DNA from: JAOZTV01 sp965371805
GTDB taxonomy: Bacteria > Acidobacteriota > Aminicenantia > UBA2199
Assembly (NCBI GenBank): GCA_965371805.1
Contig: CBDUZW010000085.1
Coordinates: 1-18,895, forward strand
DNA length: 18,895 bases
Direction of reading: 5' to 3'
This document shows, in pieces, positions 7,316 to 15,050 of this stretch (the first letter of the stretch is position 1; the number at the start of each line of letters is the position of its first letter). The translations under genes were made by a program, and so were the position numbers. A model generated the notes under the pieces. It worked only from the letters and a program-made list of their open reading frames with translations, was not told the origin of the DNA and ran no database searches.

Positions 7316-10240
7316 ATGAAGAAAAAAGAAATTAAAGAAAGATTAATCACTGAAATTTTAAAAATTATAAACATAAGCTTTTTAGAAAAAGATAATTTTA
7401 CTCTAACTCATTTTCTTGAATCGATAGTAAATTCTAAAAGGTTGCCATTCGATGTTGCATATTATATTACATTAGATAAACGCACTACTAAATTTTCTTT
7501 TGGAGATATTTTTCCTGAATCTTATTTAGGTTTAAAAGAGCAAATTATAAATTATTTAGATATCTCAAATTGTAAAATAAAGGACGAAGTGAATGAAAAA
7601 AAAATGGGAATGTATTGTTTAGTTGCAAAAAAAAATCTTTGTGATAAAGAACAAAAACCATATGTAGAAATAATTGACAATTTTGAAGAATTTAAAAAGA
7701 AAGATGAATTTAAATATTATATAAAATTGGATTTTGGAAAGAATAAAATAAAATCAGAATATATTTTTCCAATATTTATAAAAAGTACTGGTGAAAGTAA
7801 AAAAAAAAACAATATTTTATTTGCAATATTGATTCTTAATTCTTTTAAAGAAATAAAATTGTCAAAGAATGATATTAAATTGCTTTCAGAAATAGTAAGT
7901 ACAAATATTTCTATTTCCATAAAACACATCGCATATAACAAATTTTTTACCTTTTTTAATAATATGTCTAGCTCCAAAGAAAATTATAAAAGTAATGTAG
8001 AAATGTCTAATTCGTTAAACTTAATTGATTTAGAATATACAAATATCTTGTTAAATATAAAAGAAGTTTTTAGTCTTAATGAAAACAGTTTTGTGGGCAA
8101 CTGTGAATTGAAACATGCATCGATGTGGTCAATAAACAATACTAATTCGAAAAATCATTTTCTAATTAAAGAAAAAAATCTAATTCCGTTTCAAGGGAAC
8201 GATGATCTTCTAACTATTACAAGTGAATTAAAAACAAACAATGGAAAAGACAATCATTATTTTTTTAATTATGTCAATAATAATCTTGCTATAAATGTGA
8301 AAAAGCTATCTGAAGAAAAAAAATTCTCTATTTTAATTAAAAAAGAGTATTTTAAAAATATTAAAAAGAATTTTTTAAATCCTAAGTTTGAAGAAAAATA
8401 TAATATTCTCGATGATGATATGGTTGTTATATTTCCAATATTGCCACATATGGAAAAAAATAATAATTTATCTACCAATATACACCCCTTGGGTTTTATC
8501 GTTTTATATTTTAGCTTTGAAACTTCAAAGTATTTCTATAATGATCAAATATTAGAATTAATCTCTCATAAAATTTTTGAAAATATTCGTATTATTGTTG
8601 CTTCAATGAGACGTGAAATAAGGACTAAGATCTTAAGTCAAGTACATAACTCAATTTTATCAGACCAAAACCAATTTTATAGTAATGCAATTTTGGAAAT
8701 GCAAACCAAACTTGCATTTAAAGATGGTTATGTATACTTATTTGATGAAGAAGATAAAGAGAATTTAACTATGCGGTGTCAGAATAGTCCAAAAATTATA
8801 AAGAGAGTAATAAATGTTGATGATAAAAGTCATTTAGAGGATATTACTAAAATTACGGGAAATAAAAATATAAGTTCAAAATTTCGTGCTTCAATAAAAT
8901 ATTTTCATAGAAATAAGACTAAACCAATTTTTTGGAATAATTTTAGTGAAGTTAATAAATTGAAAAGTTCAAAAACAACGAATTTATTTTCATGTATGTT
9001 GATACCAATAAAAAACACAGTAAAAAAAAATATAGGGGTATTGATTTGCTTAAATAACGAAAGAAAAATTTCTATAAATAAAAGTAATAATGTTATGGAA
9101 TCACCATTTTCTTCTATTGATGCAGAGATTGCAGGTATTGGTGCTGAAATAATTGGAATGATTTCTGAATTATTTAACTATTCAAAAGAAATTCAAAATG
9201 TATTTATGAAACTTCAACATGAGATTCCCGGATTAGCTACGAGGATTTATGGTAATGTTACCAAACTAAAAAGAAATGTATTATATCATTTAAAATCAAT
9301 GACAAAATATGATAGACGAAATGTCGATAATTTAATTGATTCTATGTTGTTGTCATCTAGAACTATTGGACTTTATTCTAGATATGCAAATCTTCAAAGT
9401 TTTACAAAAAAAGAAGCAAATAGCAATAAAGACGATATAAATATAAGGAACTTTTTAACAGGTTATATAGGTGAATATAGAGATGATGCACAAAAATTAC
9501 ATGGAGTTTTTCCATTATTTCACATAAATGATTCTAATCGAATTAGAAATGCAATAATTTATACTCATCCGTATTTTCAACTTGCTCTTCTGAACATTAT
9601 TAGAAATGCAATAAAATATTCTTATTGTGGGTCACTTATTCAGATTTTCTTCAATAAAGAGAATAATAATAGTCAAATTATTGTTCAAAATATTGGAATT
9701 GAAATAAATAAAAAAGATATACATGGGATTTATGAAGACCACAAACGAACTGAGGAAGCAAGGAAAAAAGATTTATCAGGAATGGGGTATGGACTATCTT
9801 TAGCAAAAAATGTAATTGAAATAATTGGTGGTACAATCAAAACAAATCCGATTAATAATATAGCCGACAGAAATGTTTTTGCTATCAACGAAATGGAAAA
9901 AATAATTAATAGATTTAAATCCAATGAATCGTTAAGTGAATTTTTGAAAGGTGAAATGAAAGGCGAAGGAAATGGGGGGCATGATTTAAACTATTATATA
10001 GATTATTTTAAGCTAGAGGATAGTGAAAAATTAATATTGAAAAAATATCGAAATTTTAACATACAATATATAAATGATCATGTTCCAAGGTCTATTAGAA
10101 TGCACGACTATGAAGATTTTTTTATGGATTATATCGAATCACAATTTAAAAAAAATTCAATAGATTATTTAATTGAACATAATATGGCTAAGCCAATAAG
10201 TTTTATTGAGTTTGAAATAAATTTAAAGGAGACAGAATGA
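7316..10240 (+). CDS. Soluble multi-GAF sensor histidine kinase
   Basis: A 974-residue ATP-dependent signalling kinase, probably cytosolic since no membrane segment is visible. Residues about 20-205 and 445-625 look like GAF sensor domains; 235-430 may be a third. Kinase core: phosphoacceptor-like H635 in LQHEIPGLATRI, N-box LLNIIRNAIKYS with N764, and G-box GMGYGLSLAKN (822-832). The usual DxG of the ATP pocket is replaced by QNIGIEI. After the ATPase lies an unusual charged, helical tail of about 130 residues with no family I recognise. AAGG at 7306-7309 gives a good ribosome-binding site. The stop overlaps the next gene's start by four bases (ATGA), so kinase and receiver are coupled partners. 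It is probably the sensor of the three-gene operon; the ligand is unknown. Confidence 0.82.
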   Translation: MKKKEIKERLITEILKIINISFLEKDNFTLTHFLESIVNSKRLPFDVAYYITLDKRTTKFSFGDIFPESYLGLKEQIINYLDISNCKIKDEVNEKKMGMYCLVAKKNLCDKEQKPYVEIIDNFEEFKKKDEFKYYIKLDFGKNKIKSEYIFPIFIKSTGESKKKNNILFAILILNSFKEIKLSKNDIKLLSEIVSTNISISIKHIAYNKFFTFFNNMSSSKENYKSNVEMSNSLNLIDLEYTNILLNIKEVFSLNENSFVGNCELKHASMWSINNTNSKNHFLIKEKNLIPFQGNDDLLTITSELKTNNGKDNHYFFNYVNNNLAINVKKLSEEKKFSILIKKEYFKNIKKNFLNPKFEEKYNILDDDMVVIFPILPHMEKNNNLSTNIHPLGFIVLYFSFETSKYFYNDQILELISHKIFENIRIIVASMRREIRTKILSQVHNSILSDQNQFYSNAILEMQTKLAFKDGYVYLFDEEDKENLTMRCQNSPKIIKRVINVDDKSHLEDITKITGNKNISSKFRASIKYFHRNKTKPIFWNNFSEVNKLKSSKTTNLFSCMLIPIKNTVKKNIGVLICLNNERKISINKSNNVMESPFSSIDAEIAGIGAEIIGMISELFNYSKEIQNVFMKLQHEIPGLATRIYGNVTKLKRNVLYHLKSMTKYDRRNVDNLIDSMLLSSRTIGLYSRYANLQSFTKKEANSNKDDINIRNFLTGYIGEYRDDAQKLHGVFPLFHINDSNRIRNAIIYTHPYFQLALLNIIRNAIKYSYCGSLIQIFFNKENNNSQIIVQNIGIEINKKDIHGIYEDHKRTEEARKKDLSGMGYGLSLAKNVIEIIGGTIKTNPINNIADRNVFAINEMEKIINRFKSNESLSEFLKGEMKGEGNGGHDLNYYIDYFKLEDSEKLILKKYRNFNIQYINDHVPRSIRMHDYEDFFMDYIESQFKKNSIDYLIEHNMAKPISFIEFEINLKETE

Positions 10241-10647
10241 AAAGTTTAAAAGATATGAATGTTTTATTAATTGAAGATGAACCACATAAATCACAAATTT
10301 CTATCGACTATTTAGAGGAAATTACAAATGTTATTATTGCAGGTAATATGTTTGATGCAGAAAGAAGAATTAATTCAACAAAGATTAATTGGGATATAAT
10401 AATTTTAGATGCCTGGATTCCTGATCACAATAAAAAAAATCAAGATGAATTGTTTTTTAATGGATGGGATTTCTATGAAAAAAATTTAATTAATAGTGAC
10501 ATTCCTATAATATTATGGACAAGATTTGCACAGGCACTAGAATTAAATTGGGGATCTAATGTAATGTTAAAAAAATTAAAATCATTTGATGAAAATGAAC
10601 TTGTTATTGCTGTCAAGAAAGTTGCAAAAAAGAAAAATAATTATTAA
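10237..10647 (+). CDS. Stand-alone response-regulator receiver domain
   Basis: A 136-residue single-domain receiver (CheY-like fold) expected to take phosphate from the upstream kinase. Seen: acidic pocket E13-D14-E15 after VLLI, phosphoacceptor D58 in IIILDAWIPD, T95 in ILWTRF, and lysines K112/K113 where the conserved receiver lysine belongs, though without the usual following proline. No output domain follows, so it cannot itself bind DNA; it would act by protein contact or as a phosphate sink. The ATG overlaps the kinase stop, and AAAGGAGA (10226-10233) lies inside the kinase end. Confidence 0.85.
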   Translation: MKSLKDMNVLLIEDEPHKSQISIDYLEEITNVIIAGNMFDAERRINSTKINWDIIILDAWIPDHNKKNQDELFFNGWDFYEKNLINSDIPIILWTRFAQALELNWGSNVMLKKLKSFDENELVIAVKKVAKKKNNY

Positions 10648-10652
10648 TAAAA

Positions 10653-11297
10653 ATGAATATTACAAGAAAACATAATTTATGGTTATTTTTATTAACAATA
10701 GTTGTTACTATACAATCTTTTTTATTAACCTATTTTTTAGTAACAGCTAATAGTGAAAAATATATATTAGATAAAGATGCAACAACAATCAATTCCATTA
10801 TTGGTATTGCAGGTTTTCTTGCTGCTTTTTCAGCAATTAGTTTATATTCCATTTTTAATGCTAGTGTTGATAGAGAACGAGAAAAACTTAATGAATTAGG
10901 AAATGTTCTCGAACATCAGGTAAAAGTTCTTGAAAATCAGGTTAAAGAGTCAAAATTACTTAAAGAGACTTTTAAAAATGACACAATAGATGATAAAAAA
11001 ATTCAAGAAAGTTTAAAAAATAAAGACGCCAAAATTTATATAGCTTTAGGGAAAAATACTGAATGGCTAACTCAGCTTAATAATTTTTTAATATTAACTT
11101 CTGAATTTGCTTCTATTCAATATAGAAAGCAAGTAATAGTAGATTTTATTATCTCAAAAAAGCGTGAAAGTTTACATCAAGATATGCAACAAATGTTACA
11201 AAACTATTGCAAGGAATATATAAAAAAAAATCCTAATGAAAGTCTGACCAAAGACTTAGATTCTCTCTTGTCATTTTTGAATAAACAGGTAATTTAA
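10653..11297 (+). CDS. Two-helix membrane protein with coiled coil, operon-associated
   Basis: A 214-residue protein starting five bases after the receiver stop, without a visible ribosome-binding site, so probably translated by coupling. Two hydrophobic helices are clear: residues 9-30 (LWLFLLTIVVTIQSFLLTYF) and 46-68. They are joined by a short polar loop and followed by a heptad-like coiled coil at about 72-105 (VLEHQVKVLENQVKES), then a soluble helical C-terminus. No receiver, kinase or enzyme motif is visible. As last gene of a kinase-receiver operon without any DNA-binding output, it is the natural candidate for the output. A membrane effector or a membrane anchor for the sensor both fit. 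The family is not recognised. Confidence 0.7.
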   Translation: MNITRKHNLWLFLLTIVVTIQSFLLTYFLVTANSEKYILDKDATTINSIIGIAGFLAAFSAISLYSIFNASVDREREKLNELGNVLEHQVKVLENQVKESKLLKETFKNDTIDDKKIQESLKNKDAKIYIALGKNTEWLTQLNNFLILTSEFASIQYRKQVIVDFIISKKRESLHQDMQQMLQNYCKEYIKKNPNESLTKDLDSLLSFLNKQVI

Positions 11298-11617
11298 TAA
11301 AAGAAAGAGAATATGGGGAAATTAAATAGTTTTTTGGAAATGACTATAAGTGATATATAAATTTAGACAAATATTTTGATTTTTTGAATTTATTTTTATT
11401 TGTCATACAATAATATGCTTATACTGGAAAAATTGAAATAAAAATGCGGTGCCTTTGGTCCAAATAATATAGATAAATAAATCAATAAAGATATGTTCGG
11501 GCTATCTTGGATAAGCTGATGATTAACTACAAGATTCTCTCAGGCCTGGCGACAATTAGAATTAGGCTTTGACTATTTATAATAATATTTAATATTTGGG
11601 GACAATTTGGGCACAAA

Positions 11618-11657
11618 ATTTACTCGATTTTACTTGAATTTACCTTGTTTTACTTTT
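11618..11657. repeat. Four helically phased 10-bp repeats
   Basis: ATTTACTCGA, TTTTACTTGA, ATTTACCTTG and TTTTACTTTT follow one another without gaps. Each has TTTAC at the same phase, one DNA turn apart. Such spacing suits cooperative protein binding on one face of the helix, or phased flexibility. It lies about 320 bp after the operon and 790 bp before the next gene. Confidence 0.5.
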
Positions 11658-11705
11658 AGAAACTCTGTGATATCAAGTTTTTGCGTACTTTTTGCCAAAA
11701 AAACA

Positions 11706-11724
11706 TTTTGATTCATAATCAAAA
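11706..11724. promoter_or_regulatory. Perfect inverted repeat
   Basis: TTTTGAT, TCATA, ATCAAAA is a perfect 7+7 dyad. No T-run follows, so it is more likely a protein site than a terminator; AT-rich sequence weakens the call. Confidence 0.3.
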
Positions 11725-11924
11725 GGTTCAAATAGTAATTTACATCAATATATTATTATTTGAATAAGTAATGCGAACCCCTGGAGCATTTTAGAAAAAA
11801 ACTCAGTTCCATTTATCGGCTGTCTGATCATTTGTGTCTACAATTAAAATAATAATGAGAATTAACCTGATGTAAAAAAAAATTATGTATAATGACTATT
11901 CCGAACATGTCATCTGTATTAATG

Positions 11925-11996
11925 TTAAATTAGGTGCCAGTCCAATAAAATAAAACTCTATTAAATTAGGTGCCAGTCCAATAAAATAAAACTCTA
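11925..11996. repeat. Exact 36-bp tandem duplication
   Basis: Two identical 36-bp units (11925-11960 and 11961-11996) each start TTAAATTAGGTGCCAGTCC and end in AAAACTCTA. The end of the second unit is also the start of the long direct repeat copy B, so the duplication sits on its boundary. Each unit carries GGTGCCAG as in the dispersed repeat. There is no spacer, so this is not a CRISPR. Confidence 0.85.
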
Positions 11997-12211
11997 TCCA
12001 AAAAAAATATATCATTCTAAGTCCACCCCAAAAAACTTAAAACCAGAAAATATCCCCACCCACCCAAAACCAAAACATATTTTTGATTTAAAAAAATCCT
12101 TAAATCAATCACTTTATTATCTTAAAATCCATAAGAAAATAAACAATTTTAGTCATCATAAAAATCCATGATCATTAAAACCGTCCGTTAAATAACTTTT
12201 GTTTTTCTCCC
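11986..12211. repeat. Long direct repeat, copy B
   Basis: Partner of 6786-7010, same orientation, 5.2 kb away. Differences are scattered single-base changes and one-base gaps. The C-runs (12026-12065) are kept, as are TGATCATTAAAAC and the final pyrimidine-rich end. It lies just upstream of the promoter for the membrane-protein gene at 12409. Confidence 0.85.
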
Positions 12212-12247
12212 TTTTAAATCATAGAAATTGAAAGATTTATTTTATAT

Positions 12248-12276
12248 TTGCAATAAAAAAATAATAGTTTTATAAT
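12248..12276 (+). promoter_or_regulatory. Promoter of the 12409 gene
   Basis: TTGCAA (12248-12253), a 17-base spacer and a perfect TATAAT (12271-12276). Transcription would start near 12283, about 40 bases before the leader ORF. It begins 37 bases after direct repeat copy B ends. Confidence 0.6.
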
Positions 12277-12323
12277 TTCATCTATCAACAAATATTAAAT
12301 TTTCAAGTTACAAAAGGTGAATA

Positions 12324-12398
12324 ATGTTTTACTCAGGGATGTTAAAGGATCGAAAGGAGAGAGAGCTCTCAATTAATGAAATAGATTTTATGGAGTAG
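12324..12398 (+). CDS. 24-codon leader ORF or small protein
   Basis: ATG at 12324 with AAAGGTG (12313-12319) well placed upstream reads MFYSGMLKDRKERELSINEI, then DFME and TAG. The stop is ten bases before the ATG of the next gene, whose own ribosome-binding site (GAGGG, 12398-12402) starts at the stop. The peptide is charged and soluble. It may regulate the downstream gene by coupling or be a small protein in its own right. Confidence 0.45.
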   Translation: MFYSGMLKDRKERELSINEIDFME

Positions 12399-12408
12399 AG
12401 GGAATGAA

Positions 12409-13431
12409 ATGAAAACTTTGATTTTTGGTATAATTGTTGCATTGAGTGTTCTTTTCTTTTTAGTAGGAGCTCTTATATATTTAAACCGTGATGCAACGGC
12501 CTTATGGCAAAAAATTATACCTGCGGTTGCACTGGGAATTGTTGGCGCTTTTTTTTCATTATGGATTAGTTTAAAAGACAATAAAATTGACGTTTCTTTC
12601 CAGACAACATTTATTAATCACAAAACTAACGGTTCTCCTTTAGAAAAAATTGAACCAAGGTTTTCAATTTTTTATGGGGGTAAAGTATTTCAGGAAAGAG
12701 GTTTTTTGAAACCACTTGATAAACAGAACATGTCAGATTTTCATTTAGATCTGGCCTTTATAGAAATTGCAGTGTTGCTATATGAAACATTTCAAGAATT
12801 TAAAAATAGACCTGGAAGTGATTTGTATAGCTCAAATAAATATCCGACATCTCTAAATTTACCTCGTAAAGTGATTTGTTGGTCAAATTTTATCAAAAAA
12901 TTTGAATGTACTCCTGATCTAAAAAATCAAATTAGAAACATTAATAATGAGGCATATGAAATGAAGAATATGACCATTCCACTCAAAACATCAATTCAAA
13001 TTAATTATGACAAGAATTCTTCTCGAAGTATTATTTTTAAAAATAAATTTTCAGAGATCAGCATTCAGGTTTTTAGCTCTCATGGGAGTATTGGTATAGG
13101 TGAATGGAAATGGTTATTTGATTATGATGATGATAAAAACAACCAATATTGGTCGTCAACAATAAATGTTATTTTATCTGCAAAGTTTGAAAAATTACTA
13201 TCTGGTAATCCTGAGATGTCAAAATACATCAAATGGGCAGGAGCACTTTTTGATAATATTGAGACTAATTTAGATAGCAAAAAAATATTAGATTTAGCAC
13301 GTGAAAAACATCATTTATATAAATTGAAGATAGATAATTATTTTAATAAAGAAGTTTTTAAAAAAAACAAAAATGGAAAATCAGTATTGACTCCAGTGAG
13401 AGTGCAAGGTCAAATTAACACAAAAAAATAA
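12409..13431 (+). CDS. Two-helix membrane protein with large soluble domain, unknown function
   Basis: A 340-residue protein not assigned to a family. Two N-terminal transmembrane helices are clear (residues 4-25, LIFGIIVALSVLFFLVGALI; and 36-55). About 285 residues of soluble domain follow, mixed beta and alpha, with several Trp (for example IGEWKWLFDYDDD) and no visible catalytic motif. The tail is basic. The N-terminal two-helix hairpin plus cytosolic domain resembles in layout, not sequence, many membrane-linked defence proteins and also the upstream 10653 product. GAGGG six bases upstream supports the ATG. It is preceded by its own promoter and a leader ORF and followed after 150 bases by the HExxH gene. 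Confidence 0.7.
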   Translation: MKTLIFGIIVALSVLFFLVGALIYLNRDATALWQKIIPAVALGIVGAFFSLWISLKDNKIDVSFQTTFINHKTNGSPLEKIEPRFSIFYGGKVFQERGFLKPLDKQNMSDFHLDLAFIEIAVLLYETFQEFKNRPGSDLYSSNKYPTSLNLPRKVICWSNFIKKFECTPDLKNQIRNINNEAYEMKNMTIPLKTSIQINYDKNSSRSIIFKNKFSEISIQVFSSHGSIGIGEWKWLFDYDDDKNNQYWSSTINVILSAKFEKLLSGNPEMSKYIKWAGALFDNIETNLDSKKILDLAREKHHLYKLKIDNYFNKEVFKKNKNGKSVLTPVRVQGQINTKK

Positions 13432-13582
13432 AATAGATTTTATTGGGTATGGGAAATGAAAAATAGATGGGAAAAATGTGGCTTTCGGTGATACTCCGGA
13501 CAAAACCGTTATTTAAAAAAATGCTGAAACTAAAGCGACAAAGGGTTAGTACATTCAATTATAGAGTAGATAAAGGACTTAT

Positions 13583-14857
13583 ATGCTAAAAAACATTGAT
13601 CTTGGAGAATATCTTAATTCTTATTTTTTTATAAAACTTCAAAACAGCAATATAGATTTTGAACACATCAGGGACACTTCTCCGGAAACACACTCGACAT
13701 TGCTTCATGAATATGTGCACTTTCTACAAGATATCTTTACTACTTATGGATATTATCGAATTGTAGATAATTCAGAAATATTAAAAACCTATATTCATAA
13801 AATTTATGATTTAAAGGAGATTAAGATTCCTATTACCATTCCTTATATTGAGGATAGTGCATATGATATAAATCAAGATTTAGCATCTATTTATACTGGA
13901 GAAACCGGTAATTTGGGATTTAAGTTTGATAATATTTTATCTGTAAATAAAGAGGGTTTTGCGATCAAAGACCATGAACATATTAAAGGTATTTCAATAA
14001 CTGTTCAGAATTCAGAAACTCTAATCAAAAGTTCTTTTCTTCTTGGTAGCAGAATTATTTTAGAATGTATGGCGAGTATTATAGAAAAAAAATATTTTAT
14101 TTCTGACAATGTCCCTAATTTCCCATACAATTTCTTTGAATACTTATATAGCTTTTATATTTCTAATTCTAAATATGATCCGGGACTTATGATTGCTTTG
14201 GCCGAATGTTCTTTAAAATCATATCATCCGGCCAAACTCTTAATTGAATTATTAGAGATGTTGAGAGACAAGAGCATTTCTATTAATTCTTATGACGATA
14301 TATACACTATTGCAAAAAAATTTTGGTGTAATTCTTCTGAATTCCTCAATGTTTCTTCCTTTTCTGACTTACATAAGAAAATGAATATCAGAGCCAGAAA
14401 GTGTTTAAATGATTATTTTATCAATAATGAGTTTAGGTCTGTTAGAGATTGGATAGATGCTCTTTTTATGAAAGCTTTAACTGTTTTTAAAGACTCGAAT
14501 GGCTTCCCTATTCTTAGACTTTATGAAGAGGGGGGCGTTTTTTATAAAAGGTTATGCAATTTTATTGGTTTTCCCATCATTTCTAATAGTGATGATATAT
14601 ACTATGTCCCAAATGAAGCACCTGATTCAATTCTTTTATTAAAAGCTATTCCAGAAGTTTTTAAGATTTTAAATGGGCAGAGCAAGGGTTGTTCCCTTCA
14701 AGATCATTGTCAATCTAATTATGGCAAGCATACTGTCGATAGCAATTGTTACCAATCTCCCTGGAAAAGAGTTGAATATAAAGAATGGTGTTATTTTGCT
14801 CAATTATGGAAGTTTTGGAAACTTGATGAATATAAAGTATCATTTTCAAGAGAATAA
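13583..14857 (+). CDS. HExxH putative metalloprotease with Cys-rich C-terminus
   Basis: A 424-residue protein with H42-E-Y-V-H46 inside LLHEYVHFLQDIFTTYGYYR, a helix typical of zinc peptidases. A candidate third ligand is the Glu in LECMASIIEKKYF (mid-protein), uncertain without alignment. The C-terminus has C370, C376, C389 and C403, with H375, an arrangement that could bind zinc or an iron-sulfur cluster. No signal peptide or membrane helix is seen, so it probably acts in the cytosol. AAAGGA (13572-13577) is well placed before the ATG. Inferred: a protease or zinc hydrolase, perhaps an effector; the substrate is unknown. The 150 bases after the preceding gene show no terminator, so co-transcription with 12409 is possible. 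Confidence 0.7.
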   Translation: MLKNIDLGEYLNSYFFIKLQNSNIDFEHIRDTSPETHSTLLHEYVHFLQDIFTTYGYYRIVDNSEILKTYIHKIYDLKEIKIPITIPYIEDSAYDINQDLASIYTGETGNLGFKFDNILSVNKEGFAIKDHEHIKGISITVQNSETLIKSSFLLGSRIILECMASIIEKKYFISDNVPNFPYNFFEYLYSFYISNSKYDPGLMIALAECSLKSYHPAKLLIELLEMLRDKSISINSYDDIYTIAKKFWCNSSEFLNVSSFSDLHKKMNIRARKCLNDYFINNEFRSVRDWIDALFMKALTVFKDSNGFPILRLYEEGGVFYKRLCNFIGFPIISNSDDIYYVPNEAPDSILLLKAIPEVFKILNGQSKGCSLQDHCQSNYGKHTVDSNCYQSPWKRVEYKEWCYFAQLWKFWKLDEYKVSFSRE

Positions 14858-14925
14858 TCATACTTGCAATGCACTTGTTTTGTATAACACTTAATGAACG
14901 TTATTTGTGTGACATTTTGTGTAGA

Positions 14926-14931
14926 TATAAT
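14926..14931 (+). promoter_or_regulatory. TATAAT -10 box upstream of the repeat-protein gene
   Basis: A perfect TATAAT in the 193-bp gap before the gene at 15051. The best -35 is TTGTGT (14905-14910) at a short 15-base distance, so the promoter is only tentative. Confidence 0.35.
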
Positions 14932-14940
14932 GTTGGATAT

Positions 14941-14954
14941 AACATGTACATGTT
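14941..14954. promoter_or_regulatory. Perfect 14-bp palindrome, operator-like
   Basis: AACATGTACATGTT equals its own reverse complement and starts nine bases after the TATAAT, where a repressor would block initiation. Its flanks continue the symmetry partly (TAT left, GTA right). It lies about 100 bases before the ATG at 15051. Confidence 0.5.
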
Positions 14955-15050
14955 GTATAATTATTGTATGCATTTTACATTAAGGCAATACATTAATATT
15001 TTGTCATGTATTTTTGACTTAAAAAAATGTCATTTGCAAAAGGTGGAAAA

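Larger units (their letters stand above)
11298..11924 (+). other. Long intergenic stretch after the kinase operon
   Basis: No gene is seen in either strand. It holds the phased 10-bp array (11618-11657), a perfect hairpin-forming palindrome (11706-11724) and, near 11441, a partial GGTGCC match. No convincing terminator for the operon is visible. Mixed composition near 11500-11580 (CAGGCCTGG and nearby) may be a remnant of something decayed. Confidence 0.45.

Noticed and set aside
11925..11996. 36-bp repeat as a CRISPR remnant
   Set aside because: The two units abut directly with no spacer, only two exist, and no cas gene is present.
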